From Myxococcota bacterium (GTDB lineage: Bacteria > Myxococcota_A > UBA9160 > SMWR01), in NCBI GenBank assembly GCA_022447545.1, contig JAKVBI010000012.1, forward strand, positions 58,478 through 122,477: DNA of 64,000 bases. The letters are read 5' to 3'. The notes beneath the pieces were generated by a model, which had not been told where the DNA came from, ran no database searches, and saw nothing but the letters and a program-made list of their open reading frames with translations. Shown here one piece after another: positions 25,595 to 34,295 of the stretch. Position 1 is the first letter of the stretch. Every line of letters begins with the position of its first letter. Position numbers and translations under genes: made by a program.

Positions 25595-26481
25595 GGCGTG
25601 GGAGGCTCCCGAACCGGTCGGGGGAGCTCCGCGAAGTCGCGACCACGCAACTCGAGTTCTTCGGTGAGCTCGGCCAACGTCCGAGCCGCGCGGTCTCGGG
25701 GCGCGTACTCGAAGATCGAGAGTCCGCGACTCTGAGCCTCGTCGATCTTCACGTGGTACCCGATTACGGACTGCGCGATTTCTTTGGGGAAGCGGCTCTT
25801 CAGCTTGGCGAGAATCTCGTTGGCCATTCGTGTGCGCCGGTAGAAGGTGGGCACGACCATGGAGATCTGGAGCGCAGGGTTGCCGTAGCGGGATCTCACC
25901 TCTGCGATGGTCCGGAGTAATTCCGCGCAGCCATCCATGGCGAGATACGTGAGGGGAACGGGAATGACCACCTCATCGGCCGCGCACAGGACGTTCAACG
26001 TCAAGGCGCCAAATGATGGCGGAGCGTCGAAGAAGACGAAATCGTAGGTGTTGATCTCAGCCGAGTCGTCGAGGGCGCGTCTGAGTTCGCTGGTTTCCGA
26101 AGCGCCGCTTTCGGGGCGCAGGGCGGGAAGGAAGGCCAGGGACTTATTGGAACCGATCACGTCGAGGTTGGGGGTGCGAGTCGGTGAAATGGGGAGGGGG
26201 GACCGTTCGGGCGCATTCGGGTCGCTCGGGCGTTCACCAAGCACCGTATCGAGCAGCATGTCGATGGCTGACCGAGTCGACCGGCGCGTCTCGACGCCCA
26301 GTACTTTGCCAAGTTGACCCTGGGGGTCCATGTCGATGGCCAGCACGCGGCGACCCCGATGAAGCGCGAGGTACGAGGCAAAGCTCGCCACGAGCGTCGT
26401 TTTGGCGCTCCCGCCCTTTTCGTTGATGAGTGCGATGCGGCGGGGACCGAGCCCCTCACCGACTCCAGTATGAGCGGTCAT
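25591..26481 (-). CDS. ParA/Soj-family ATPase (orphan)
   Basis: This protein has the deviant Walker A motif [10 protein letters not shown], the switch-like [10 protein letters not shown], and the Walker B region [16 protein letters not shown] of ParA/MinD ATPases. These proteins dimerise on ATP and position DNA, protein arrays or membrane complexes. No ParB, parS or replication gene is nearby, so chromosome partitioning is not implied; it is co-translated with an acyltransferase and an SDR. ATG at 26479-26481 is chosen for its short family-like N-terminus and the GGGGGAG site upstream; ATG at 26521-26523 is possible. Confidence 0.82.
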   Translation of the reverse strand: MTAHTGVGEGLGPRRIALINEKGGSAKTTLVASFASYLALHRGRRVLAIDMDPQGQLGKVLGVETRRSTRSAIDMLLDTVLGERPSDPNAPERSPLPISPTRTPNLDVIGSNKSLAFLPALRPESGASETSELRRALDDSAEINTYDFVFFDAPPSFGALTLNVLCAADEVVIPVPLTYLAMDGCAELLRTIAEVRSRYGNPALQISMVVPTFYRRTRMANEILAKLKSRFPKEIAQSVIGYHVKIDEAQSRGLSIFEYAPRDRAARTLAELTEELELRGRDFAELPRPVREPPTP

Positions 26482-26656
26482 CGTCGTGGGCTCCCCCCGC
26501 CCTCTCGCGATGCTGGCCGTCATCCGTGCGCCGAGTATCCAGCATCGCCGGCAGCGAACGGAGTGTCAATGAATTGATGGACCCACTGTTACGGACGAGG
26601 CTCAAGTGGCTTCAGCAGTCCGATTCGCAGCGGTGGTCGGGAACCCCTTTCGGGGT

Positions 26657-27628
26657 TCAGCCCTTCGCTTCTGATACGGCGTTTGTGAGCGCGGGGACGA
26701 TGTCGAACAGGTCTGCGACGACTCCCACATCGGCGACTTCGAAAATCGGAGCGTCGGGGTCCTTGTTGATGGCGATGATGAAGTTGGAGGCCTTCATCCC
26801 CACCAGGTGCTGGATCGCGCCCGAAATACCGGCGGCAATGTAGAGCTTGGGCTGCACGACCTGACCCGAGGATCCCACCTGATAGGGGTGGGGGAGCCAG
26901 CCGGCATCAACCACGGGGCGGGATGCACCCATGGCACCCCCCAGGGCATCTGCCAGGGGCTGGATGGTCTCCGGGAACTTCTCGGGGGCGCCGACTCCGC
27001 GCCCACCCGAAACGATGATGTCTGCCTTGGAGAGGTCGACTCCCGTTGACTCGGAGGTCTTGATCTCCTTGAACTGCACCCGGGCATCGGGAAAGTCGAC
27101 ACTGAGGGGCTGGGTGCTGCCTTCCGTGGAGCCCTCGAAGGGCGCGACCGCACCGGGTTGGATGGTCGCGACGATCTTGCCGGGTGCGGCGTTGATCTTG
27201 GCGTCGAGCTTGCCGTTGAAGATCCTTCGATGGAAGGAGAACGAGCCATCCTCGACCTCTACGCGGAAGCAGTCTCCCACGAAGCCGGCGTCCAGGCCCG
27301 CGGCCACGCGAGGTGCGACATCCCAGCCCGACGGCGTGTTGGAAATCAGCACCAGGTCTGCATCGGCCTCGTCCACGGCGGCTCGAATCGCGGCGTTGAA
27401 GCCATCGACGTTGTAATTGGCCAACGCGTCGTCATCGGCCACGAGGACCGTTCCGCCGCCCTTGCTGGCGAACGCCTCGGCCAGACTCCCGACACCTGAA
27501 CCGGCGACCAGGGATTTGACCTCTCGACCACTCCCCGATGCGATTCCTTGAGCAATGCTTGCCAACTCGTAGCTGGCCTCTCGAATCTCTCCGTTCTGAA
27601 TCTCGGTGACGACGAGGATGCTTCCCAT
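26657..27628 (-). CDS. etfA: Electron transfer flavoprotein alpha subunit
   Basis: A 323-residue EtfA. The C-terminal FAD-binding domain is clear: [58 protein letters not shown] and [20 protein letters not shown]. With EtfB it accepts electrons from acyl-CoA dehydrogenases and passes them to ETF:quinone oxidoreductase. AAGGA lies before the ATG. EtfB is encoded 70 bases upstream. In this window the pair could serve beta-oxidation and a methylsuccinyl-CoA dehydrogenase. Confidence 0.95.
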   Translation of the reverse strand: MGSILVVTEIQNGEIREASYELASIAQGIASGSGREVKSLVAGSGVGSLAEAFASKGGGTVLVADDDALANYNVDGFNAAIRAAVDEADADLVLISNTPSGWDVAPRVAAGLDAGFVGDCFRVEVEDGSFSFHRRIFNGKLDAKINAAPGKIVATIQPGAVAPFEGSTEGSTQPLSVDFPDARVQFKEIKTSESTGVDLSKADIIVSGGRGVGAPEKFPETIQPLADALGGAMGASRPVVDAGWLPHPYQVGSSGQVVQPKLYIAAGISGAIQHLVGMKASNFIIAINKDPDAPIFEVADVGVVADLFDIVPALTNAVSEAKG

Positions 27629-27698
27629 CGTTCATTTCCTTTCTGCTGGGTCTCTTGGACCTCTGGGGGGCGAGCGGATCCGACCTGGAACGGTGGGC

Positions 27699-28481
27699 TC
27701 AGAGGAGTCCCAGTTCCTTGATCTTGGTGATGAGTGTGCCAACGATTTCGTCGGTACTCCCTTCGATCAGTTCTGCGGAATCCCCCTTCTCCGGAGGCGC
27801 GATCTTCTCGATGGAGACCTTGGCGCTCGCAGCGCCCACACTCCCCGACAGCCCGAGGTCGGAGACGGATTTGACGTCCAGGGGCTTCTTCTTGGCAGCC
27901 ATGATCCCCTTGAGGGATGCATAGCGGACTTCGTTCAGGCCCGTCTGCACTGCGACCAAGCAGGGAGTGGACAACTCGACGACTTCCGTTGCACCGCCTT
28001 CGATTTCGCGCTCGACGGTGAGGGTTCCGTTGGCGCGGCTCAGGCCGACCGCCGCTGTCGTATGCGGAACGCCCGTCAACTCTGCCAACATCGGCGGCAC
28101 GGCGGTGAAGTTGCCATCGTCCGACATCAAGCCCATGAAGATGAGGTCTGGGTTCTCTTCTTTGGCCACGGCTGCCAGGATCTTGGCGATTCCCAGTGCA
28201 TCCGAGCCATTGGCCTCGTCGTCATTGATGTGGACTGCGCGGTCGGCCCCCATTCCCAGGGCCGTGCGCAGGGCCTGGGTGGTGCGGTCCGGTCCGATGG
28301 ACACCACGACGACTTCCGATTCCGTGTCGTCCTTGACGCGTAGTGCTTCTTCCAGCGCGTAGGTGTCGTAGCTGTTGATCTCGAATTTGATGTTTGCTTC
28401 CTGAATCCATGTACCACTCGCGTCGACGTCGAGTCTCGCGTCCTGGTGCGGCACTTGCTTCAGGCAGACCATGATCTTCAT
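27699..28481 (-). CDS. etfB: Electron transfer flavoprotein beta subunit
   Basis: A 260-residue EtfB beginning MKIMVCLKQVPHQDARL. The AMP/nucleotide-binding region VVVSIGPDRTTQALRTALGMGADRAVHI and the ETF-beta signature region VEREIEGGATEVVELSTPCLVAVQTGLNEVRYASLKGIMAAKKKPL are complete in order. It is first in the etfBA operon. GGGAGG lies 10 bases before the ATG. The 173 bases upstream hold hairpins described separately. Confidence 0.95.
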   Translation of the reverse strand: MKIMVCLKQVPHQDARLDVDASGTWIQEANIKFEINSYDTYALEEALRVKDDTESEVVVVSIGPDRTTQALRTALGMGADRAVHINDDEANGSDALGIAKILAAVAKEENPDLIFMGLMSDDGNFTAVPPMLAELTGVPHTTAAVGLSRANGTLTVEREIEGGATEVVELSTPCLVAVQTGLNEVRYASLKGIMAAKKKPLDVKSVSDLGLSGSVGAASAKVSIEKIAPPEKGDSAELIEGSTDEIVGTLITKIKELGLL

Positions 28482-28578
28482 GTGCGGGGGGCCTCCCGGG
28501 GGTTCGAAGGGTCGGCGTTACTGTTCAGCGTTGGACGCTCCAGCACGTCGAGGCGGGCAACGCTAACTGACGAAAGAC

Positions 28579-28601
28579 CTGATTTCAAGCATCGAAATCA
28601 G
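28579..28601. repeat. AT-rich inverted repeat between etfB and the MBL gene
   Basis: CTGATTTC (28579-28586) and GAAATCAG (28594-28601) form a perfect 8-bp stem with a 7-base loop. It lies about 100 bases upstream of etfB and about 55 bases after the stop of the MBL gene. On the minus strand GGTCTTTCG follows, so it may be a weak terminator; an operator for etfBA is equally possible. Confidence 0.45.
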
Positions 28602-28637
28602 CAGAAAGTGACTCTGAATCGGGCGTTTAGCTGTGAG

Positions 28638-28654
28638 CCGCCAACGCGTGGCGG
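28638..28654 (-). terminator. Hairpin directly after the MBL hydrolase stop
   Basis: CCGCCA (28638-28643) and TGGCGG (28649-28654) form a 6-bp GC-rich stem with a 5-base loop, adjoining the TGA of the MBL gene. As with gltA, no U-tract follows. Confidence 0.4.
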
Positions 28655-29353
28655 TCAGCCTCCCATGAACATCAGAAACTGTTCCAGGCTGGTGGCTCGA
28701 AGAAAGGGGTTGGTGCGCTTCTGGTCGCCCATGGGCCCGGAAGAGTCGGCCGAATAGAGGTGGCCGGGGTAGAGGATGGTGTCGTCGGGCAACTGGCCCA
28801 GAACCTGGGTGAGGCTCGTGTACATGGCCTCCGGGTCGGCGCCGGGCAGGTCCACGCGTCCGCAACTTCCTAGGAAAAGTGTGTCGCCCGAGACGAGGCG
28901 ATGGGGCTGCCCCTCTTCTTCCACCAGGAAACACTGGGATCCCGGTGTGTGTCCAGGAGTGTGAAGCAAGCGGATACGCACGGCTCCCAGCTCGATGGAG
29001 TCGCCGGCCCCACTTCGCGCGAGGTCGGATTCCGATGCACCCGTGATCTGAATCAGGCCCTGGGCCTCATGGTCATTGACGTGAATGGGCATGGGCTGAC
29101 GCGCCAAAAGACGCGCCAGGCCTTCGATCTGCATGCCGAAGATCTCGCCACCCACGTGGTCCTGGTGGTAGTGGGTTACCAGGGCACCCACGGGCTTCAT
29201 TCCGTCTGCCTCGACCTGATCCAATAGGGCGTCGACGCTCCACGCGGGATCGACGAGCACCACCTCCCGGGTGGTTCGACTTCCGATCAGATAGGCGAGG
29301 TTCGCCATCTGGCCCACGGGCACCTGCAGAAAATAGAGGTCGCTCTCGGCCAT
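28655..29353 (-). CDS. Metallo-beta-lactamase-fold hydrolase, glyoxalase II/ETHE1-like
   Basis: A 232-residue MBL protein. The metal motif is THYHQDHVGGE; a later His is in HTPGHTPGSQ, the Asp in SGDTLFLGSCGRVDLPG, and the last His in LYPGHLYS. The SGDTLFLGSCGRVD segment is closer to ETHE1-type persulfide dioxygenases than to GloB, but glutathione thioesterase activity is equally possible. Its stop lies beside a hairpin. The upstream esterase-like gene ends 3 bases before the start, so the two form an operon. Confidence 0.82.
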   Translation of the reverse strand: MAESDLYFLQVPVGQMANLAYLIGSRTTREVVLVDPAWSVDALLDQVEADGMKPVGALVTHYHQDHVGGEIFGMQIEGLARLLARQPMPIHVNDHEAQGLIQITGASESDLARSGAGDSIELGAVRIRLLHTPGHTPGSQCFLVEEEGQPHRLVSGDTLFLGSCGRVDLPGADPEAMYTSLTQVLGQLPDDTILYPGHLYSADSSGPMGDQKRTNPFLRATSLEQFLMFMGG

Positions 29354-29356
29354 GGA

Positions 29357-30073
29357 TCAAGACTCCAGGATCTTGCCGATCCATCCATCGACGGCCTGAC
29401 TCACCTCATAGTGGACCCGCTCGTTGCTGCGTTCGGATTTCTTCGTGACCCGGAGTTGATGGTCGGCATCCTGGGAGACGAACATTGTGGTCGGCGCGCC
29501 AACCCTCCCAAGGGTATTCCGCAATGCGTTGACGTCGCAGAACCGGTCCCGGGTTCCCTGGATGAAGAGCATGGGGGCGACGACGCGAAACAGATCATCG
29601 GCCTGAAGGTCCTCGGGGGCATTGCTCTTGTGCAGGGGGAAGCCCATCAGCATGAGCCCGTCGACCCGAAGCCGTGCTCCGGCCAGTCCCGAAGCGACCT
29701 GGGCGCCCAGTCCAATGCCTCCGACGAACAGGTGGGCCGGGGCGGCAGTCGGGTCCGCGTTGAGGGTTGCAATGGCGGCCTGCAGGGCACGGCGAAGAAC
29801 GGGCATGGAGTCTTTGCGCTTCTTGTTGGCTTCGGCAAACGGGAAATTGAAGCGAAGGGTCAGATAGCGCTGCTCAGTGAGGTGACGGTGGACCGCATCG
29901 ATCAGGGGCGTGTCCATGCCACCCGTCGAGCCGTGGGCCAGCACAACACTGACCCGGGCGCCCGTGGGCCACCAACGCGGCGTGCCGAGCACGCCCGAGA
30001 CGTGATCCAAGCCATGCTGCGGCTCCAAGAGCGGGATCTTGATATCCGTAAACTTTGCCGACGGCTCGACCAA
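29357..30073 (-). CDS. Alpha/beta hydrolase (dienelactone hydrolase/KANL3-Tex30-like)
   Basis: A 238-residue alpha/beta hydrolase. VVLAHGSTGGMDTP near residue 35 carries the oxyanion segment, VGGIGLGAQVASGLAG is the nucleophile-elbow region but has Gly where Ser is normally found (GIGLGA), LFIQGTRDRFCDV holds the Asp, and DADHQLR the His. The missing nucleophile suggests a non-hydrolytic or altered function. I prefer TTG at 30071-30073 because GGAGGGAG stands 3-7 bases before it; ATG codons at 30148 and 30160 have no ribosome-binding site and would crowd the divergent gene. Confidence 0.7.
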   Translation of the reverse strand: MVEPSAKFTDIKIPLLEPQHGLDHVSGVLGTPRWWPTGARVSVVLAHGSTGGMDTPLIDAVHRHLTEQRYLTLRFNFPFAEANKKRKDSMPVLRRALQAAIATLNADPTAAPAHLFVGGIGLGAQVASGLAGARLRVDGLMLMGFPLHKSNAPEDLQADDLFRVVAPMLFIQGTRDRFCDVNALRNTLGRVGAPTTMFVSQDADHQLRVTKKSERSNERVHYEVSQAVDGWIGKILES

Positions 30074-30278
30074 AGGCTCCCTCCGGGGGCCGCTATCATA
30101 TACCACAGCACTCTTCCCGGGGTCTCGTAACTCATTGCTTTTAAACATGAAAAACTTCATCTGGCGGGTCGGGGACGGGTTCGAGGCGAATTCGGTGCCT
30201 CGCGACGCGGTTTTAATGGGGGGGATGGGCCTCGCTTCTGCATCCCCAGCTGGTTGGACCCAACGCTCGACGATCGTG
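30074..30278. promoter_or_regulatory. Divergent promoter region of the hydrolase and phosphodiesterase genes
   Basis: About 200 bases between divergent starts. The minus strand shows TATGAT near 30096-30101, a good -10 just upstream of the hydrolase ribosome-binding site. AT-rich stretches at 30137-30160 and TTTTAAT near 30211 could serve the plus-strand gene. Boundaries depend on the start codons chosen. Confidence 0.4.
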
Positions 30279-31760
30279 GTGCGCTGGGCGCTGATTGCCG
30301 GGGTGATGGCCACGGTGGGCTGTCGTACCCCCGAGCCACCGCGGGTGAACGGCCCGACGGACGTGCGTGAGAGGATCGAGGCCCTTGGAGGGGTCTCGGG
30401 AATGCCGGGCGTCGTGGTGCTCATCAGTGTCGCTGGATTGACCTCCGACCGCTACGCGTCTGCCATGGGTCAGGCCGAGATGCCCACCTTGGCCGCAATG
30501 GCAGGGGTCGGGGCGGCAGCGGATGCCGTGGCAAGCGTCACGCCCGCCAGCACGTATCCCGCCCATGCGACACTGGTCACCGGCCACCTCCCGGACACTC
30601 ACGGGGTGCCAGGCGATTTGAAGCTGGGAGCCCATGGAGTGCGGAGTTCTCCTTACTGGCACACCACCCAGTTGCAGGTTCCCACGCTGTGGGACGCATT
30701 GTCAGCTCGAGGGGTGGCGGTTGCGTCGTTGGCCTGGCCGTCGACTCTGGGGGCCGACGTGCGCTGGCTGGTGCCCGACCGGATTCCGATCCGGCGCGGA
30801 GAGACCTGGCTCGGAGTCCTCGGTGATGCGGCAACCGCCGAACTTCTTCCGCTCATGGTTTCCCATGGTGCGGGGGAACCCGCAGCCGATTCCGAAGGGC
30901 CCGCGCGGGATGCGGTGTTGACCGGTTTGGCATGTGATCTGCTCGCGAGTGGTGCACCTCCCCGTCTACTGTTGATCCGCCTTACCCAGACCGTCGCACC
31001 CGTCACTCGGGAGGGAATCGACAGCGATGCCGCTCGTGATGCCTTCGGGGCCGCGGATGCCGATGTGGCGCAGCTCCTGGAGTGCCTGTCGGCACTTGGA
31101 CGCCTGAAGGATGCGGCCGTGGTCGTGGTGGGGGACCGTGGGAACGCGCCGGTTCACACGGCGATTTCCATCAACGCGCTGCTGGTTCGGGAGGGGCTCG
31201 TCACGCTGGACGAGAATACGGGCCAGGTGCAGGAGTGGGTGGCCCTGGCGCGTTCCAATGGTGGATCCGCCTTTGTCTACGCGTCGAGCGATCGAGATGC
31301 TCTCCATGCCCGACGGTCTTTCGAAGAAGCCGCAGAACGAACCCGCGCGTTTCGGGTGGTCTCCGCCGAGTCGATGGCCAATGCTCATGCGGATCCCCGT
31401 GCGTGGTTCGGGCTGGAGGCGAACCCGGGTTACTTCTTCACCGACGCGATGATTCCTCCTCTATTGAGCGCCTCGCCCCAGCGCGCAGTCGGCGGCTATT
31501 TCTCTACAACTCCAGAAATGGACGTCGGCTTCGTGGCCTGGGGCCGTGGGATTCGACGTCATATCCGGGTGCCGCACATGAGCTTGGCGGATGTGGCTCC
31601 CACCCTCGCTGAACTGTTGGGTGTACGGCTTGAGGAAACCCAGATACCTGGCGGTGCAGACCCACGGCTGATCGAGGGACGCCCATTGGTCGGAATCTTC
31701 AGCCTTACGCCCGAACTCGCGACGCCGCAAAGTGATCGAACGGGGAGGGCAGAGCAGTGA
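30279..31760 (+). CDS. Type I phosphodiesterase/nucleotide pyrophosphatase-like lipoprotein
   Basis: A member of the alkaline phosphatase superfamily (Phosphodiest). ISVAGLTSDRY holds the first metal-site region, and TPASTYPAHATLVTGHLPDTHGVPG is the NPP nucleophile block with the catalytic Thr; VVVGDRGN and later DVAPTLAELLGV complete the fold. The first metal Asp, normally in xxDGxR, appears replaced by Ser-Val-Ala (ISVAGL), so activity may be altered. GTG at 30279 gives a compact lipoprotein signal, WALIAGVMATVGC; ATG at 30147, 30216 or 30225 are alternatives with longer leaders. The next gene overlaps as GTGA. Confidence 0.75.
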   Translation: MRWALIAGVMATVGCRTPEPPRVNGPTDVRERIEALGGVSGMPGVVVLISVAGLTSDRYASAMGQAEMPTLAAMAGVGAAADAVASVTPASTYPAHATLVTGHLPDTHGVPGDLKLGAHGVRSSPYWHTTQLQVPTLWDALSARGVAVASLAWPSTLGADVRWLVPDRIPIRRGETWLGVLGDAATAELLPLMVSHGAGEPAADSEGPARDAVLTGLACDLLASGAPPRLLLIRLTQTVAPVTREGIDSDAARDAFGAADADVAQLLECLSALGRLKDAAVVVVGDRGNAPVHTAISINALLVREGLVTLDENTGQVQEWVALARSNGGSAFVYASSDRDALHARRSFEEAAERTRAFRVVSAESMANAHADPRAWFGLEANPGYFFTDAMIPPLLSASPQRAVGGYFSTTPEMDVGFVAWGRGIRRHIRVPHMSLADVAPTLAELLGVRLEETQIPGGADPRLIEGRPLVGIFSLTPELATPQSDRTGRAEQ

Positions 31761-32266
31761 GCGGCGAGACTCCGCGAGTCACGATCGAGGTCAACCCGAG
31801 CGAACTGGAACTCTACGAACGCCTCCGCCGTCGTTTGACTGGTGCACGGAACCAGGACGTGACGGGACCTGGGGACATTTTGCTCCTGCTCCCGGACCTG
31901 ACCGTGCTGCTCTCGCGGCTGCTTCGCGACGACCGCGTTCCCCGTGGGTCCAAACTCATTGCATTGATCGGGGTGGGGTACGTGTTCTCCCCCATCGATC
32001 TGGTGCCGGCGGTGATCTTCGGACCGCTGGGTCTGGTCGATGATCTGTTGGTCGTCACAGCGGCTCTGTCTGGTTTGCTCAATCGAGTCCATCCCGACGT
32101 GGTGCGTTCTCACTGGCCTGGTAGCGGGGATGCTCTGGTGGCCATCCAGCGCGCATCGGCATGGAGCGAGTCGGTCTTTCGTGACCAAATCACAGGCCGG
32201 CTGACCGCCTGGCTGCGAGGCCGTCGGGGGGGCAGTCGGCGTCGCGATCCGGCGACCGGGCCCTAG
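31757..32266 (+). CDS. DUF1232/YkvA family membrane protein
   Basis: A 169-residue protein with the DUF1232 core: VPRGSKLIALIGVGYVFSPIDLVPAVIFGPLGLVDD. This holds one or two hydrophobic segments and the SPIDLVP motif that defines the family, whose biochemical role is unknown. GTG at 31757 overlaps the lipoprotein stop (GTGA), so the two are co-translated and may act at the same membrane. It converges on gloB, with stop codons overlapping by 4 bases. Confidence 0.82.
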   Translation: MSGETPRVTIEVNPSELELYERLRRRLTGARNQDVTGPGDILLLLPDLTVLLSRLLRDDRVPRGSKLIALIGVGYVFSPIDLVPAVIFGPLGLVDDLLVVTAALSGLLNRVHPDVVRSHWPGSGDALVAIQRASAWSESVFRDQITGRLTAWLRGRRGGSRRRDPATGP

Positions 32267-33021
32267 AAGGAGTCCTTGAGCGCCCGGATCCGGCCGAGAT
32301 CTGCAGCGTCGGTGGCGCGCAGGAACGGGTTGGTCTGACGCTCCTCACCCAGGGTGGAGGGCACGGTCATTTCCTCAGGTGTGGCGTCGCGCCATTCTGC
32401 CGCAGCCTTGGCGCGGATTTCTCGGACGTTCGTGAGTTTCTCTTGGATCACGAGGTTGTCTGGCTCCACGTGGGCTGCGAATACCAGGTTGGATTCGGTG
32501 TATTCGTGACCGCAGAAGACACGGGTCGTGTCGGGGAGCGCCCCAAGCTTCTCGTGTAGCGCCACGAACATCATTTCGGGCGTGCCCTCGAACAGCCGGC
32601 CACAACCGGCCGCGAACAGGGTGTCGCCGCAGAAGGTGGCCTGGGCGTCGTCGAACACGTAGGCGATGTGAGCCCGGGTGTGGGCTGGAATGAAGAGAAT
32701 GCGGGCTTCCTGGCGACCCACCTGCAGTGTGTCGCCCTCCTCGAGGCCGTTGCTGAAGGCGGGAATCCGGTCCGAGTCTGAGACGTGTCCGAATACCGGC
32801 GCGTCAAAGTGTTTGGCGAGTTCCGGATTCGCTCCGGAATGGTCCCAGTGGTGGTGGGTGGAGAGCACGTGCGTGACCCGCACTCCCATCGAATCGACCC
32901 GGGCGACCACGGGGTCAAACTCCGGCGCGTCAATGATGGCGGCTTCTCCCGTCTCGTCGCAGGCGATTACGTAGGTGTAGTTGTCCTGGAGTGTCGGAAC
33001 GCGTTCGATTTGAAGTCCCAT
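32263..33021 (-). CDS. gloB: Hydroxyacylglutathione hydrolase (glyoxalase II)
   Basis: A 252-residue GloB. THHHWDHSGANPEL is the dinuclear metal motif; FIPAHTRAHIAYV, FCGDTLFAAGCGRLFEG, CGHEYTESNLVFAA and the C-terminal RQTNPFLR are all diagnostic. It hydrolyses S-D-lactoylglutathione to D-lactate and glutathione, implying the organism makes glutathione or an analogue. There is no Shine-Dalgarno before the ATG; TAGCCT (33028-33033, minus strand) is 6 bases upstream, as expected for a leaderless mRNA. Confidence 0.93.
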   Translation of the reverse strand: MGLQIERVPTLQDNYTYVIACDETGEAAIIDAPEFDPVVARVDSMGVRVTHVLSTHHHWDHSGANPELAKHFDAPVFGHVSDSDRIPAFSNGLEEGDTLQVGRQEARILFIPAHTRAHIAYVFDDAQATFCGDTLFAAGCGRLFEGTPEMMFVALHEKLGALPDTTRVFCGHEYTESNLVFAAHVEPDNLVIQEKLTNVREIRAKAAAEWRDATPEEMTVPSTLGEERQTNPFLRATDAADLGRIRALKDSF

Positions 33022-33027
33022 GTGGCG

Positions 33028-33033
33028 AGGCTA
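33028..33033 (-). promoter_or_regulatory. Possible leaderless -10 (TANNNT) of gloB
   Basis: The minus strand reads TAGCCT followed by 6 bases and the gloB ATG. Placing the transcription start at the A of the start codon would make the mRNA leaderless. No purine-rich ribosome-binding site is present. Confidence 0.45.
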
Positions 33034-33090
33034 GCCCGCTTGGCCCCTCACGTCGCGCACTTCGAAGGCTGGTTCGCCCCCCAAGGGTGC

Positions 33091-34041
33091 TCAGAGCAGG
33101 TCGAGTTGGCCGGGACCCGGAGGTGTCCCCGTGGCGCCTTCTGGCCCGGAGGCTGCGGCAGGTTTGCGCGCTGGAGCAGGTTCTGGCGCCGCCGTAGGTT
33201 TGGACGCTGTAGCAGGCTCGGGAGGGTCGTTGGGCGCGGCGACCCGGCTCCCTCCCCCCACGGCAGGGCAGCGCTCCGAGTACTCGCACCAACGGCAGAG
33301 CGGGCCGGTGCGCGGCTCCCAGTCGCGTTCTTCGCGAATGCGGTCGATCAACTCCCGGGTTTCATCGCCCAGGCGCTTCAGTTGCTCGGCGCTTCGCGTC
33401 GATGTGCAGATCCGGTCGTTCTGCAGGTAGTGCCACACCAGTCGAACGGGTCCCCGTTCGTCCAACTCCCGTCTTAAGCCGATCTCGTACAGTGCGAGCT
33501 GACGGTCGCGGTCGATGACGCTCTGGGGCGGAGTTCGCGCCGAGGTCTTGTAGTCGTGGATTTCCAGCGCTCCATCGCGAGCGCGCACGACGCGGTCGAT
33601 GACGCCCTGCATGCGATATTCGTTCGCCTCGTCCAGGGGGAATTCGATGCGGTGTTCGATGCCCAGTGTCTCGCTGCCATCGAACGGATAGTGGCGCCGG
33701 TAGTAGGAGGTGAGGCACCGCTCACCGTTGATTCGATAGAAGCTCGGCGGGTTCTCGCTGCGCACGATGCGGATGCGCTCGGCGTCGTAGTGTTCGTCCC
33801 AGAGCAGTCGATAGCGTCGAATCACCTGTTCCAGACGGGGGACATGCCCGCGTTCGACGGCCAGATACAGACGCTCGAGAACCTCGTGGACCCGCTTGCC
33901 CATGAACCCTTCGATTCCCTCGCTCTCGGCGGGGATATCGAGCAGGTAGCGGTACTCGAATTTCTTGGGGCAGTTCTCGAAGTTGGAAAGGCGCGAATGA
34001 CTGCACACCGCCGTGGCTTCCATCACTCCGCGCTTCGTCAT
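33091..34041 (-). CDS. RecB/Cas4-like PD-(D/E)XK nuclease with Fe-S cysteines
   Basis: A 316-residue protein. The nuclease core has GKRVHEVLERL (motif I His region), YRMQGVIDRVV with the active Asp, and LEIHDYKTSA (the D-x-K motif), then QLALYEIGLR. Cysteines frame it: one in FENCPKKFEYRY near the N-terminus and three in CRWCEYSERCPA, the AddB/Cas4 pattern for a 4Fe-4S cluster. It should cut or resect single-stranded DNA ends. The last 50 residues are a Pro/Ala-rich linker ending in QLDLL. AGGAG lies 8 bases before the ATG. No cas or add genes are adjacent. Confidence 0.85.
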   Translation of the reverse strand: MTKRGVMEATAVCSHSRLSNFENCPKKFEYRYLLDIPAESEGIEGFMGKRVHEVLERLYLAVERGHVPRLEQVIRRYRLLWDEHYDAERIRIVRSENPPSFYRINGERCLTSYYRRHYPFDGSETLGIEHRIEFPLDEANEYRMQGVIDRVVRARDGALEIHDYKTSARTPPQSVIDRDRQLALYEIGLRRELDERGPVRLVWHYLQNDRICTSTRSAEQLKRLGDETRELIDRIREERDWEPRTGPLCRWCEYSERCPAVGGGSRVAAPNDPPEPATASKPTAAPEPAPARKPAAASGPEGATGTPPGPGQLDLL

Positions 34042-34295
34042 CGAGCGTTCTCCTGCCTGACGAGGCCATGCTGGGAATCGGGAGGAACCAGCGGCGAAGG
34101 GACATTCATGACGGCTTCCCGCACCCTACCACTGCCGCGTCCCAGAGGCCACGCCGCTGAAGTGTGCCCGGCGCAATAGCCTGGTTCCTGTCTTCGAGCG
34201 TGGGGCGATGGGCCCGCCTCGCGCTACTATCCAAAGTCCCTCATTCGGGTTCCGACCGCGCCTCCCCCGGCTCGGAACGAGGAGTGTCACCTGTC
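34042..34295. other. Divergent intergenic region, nuclease gene to cysE
   Basis: The 254 bases hold promoters for two divergent genes. TACTAT near 34225-34230 is a possible -10 for cysE. An inverted repeat just before the cysE ribosome-binding site is listed separately. No coding signal is convincing here. Confidence 0.45.
34249..34278 (+). repeat. Inverted repeat in the cysE leader
   Basis: GTTCCGA (34249-34255) and TCGGAAC (34272-34278) are perfect 7-base arms around a 16-base loop, directly before the GAGGAG site of cysE. It could be an operator or an mRNA hairpin. Function unknown. Confidence 0.35.

Noticed and set aside
25591-26481. Chromosome partition locus
   Set aside because: The ParA-type ATPase has no ParB or parS nearby and is co-translated with lipid-type enzymes, so a partition role is not supported.
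33091-33250. Pro/Ala-rich repeats near the end of the nuclease gene as a DNA repeat element
   Set aside because: They are in-frame low-complexity protein linker codons, not a regular nucleotide repeat.
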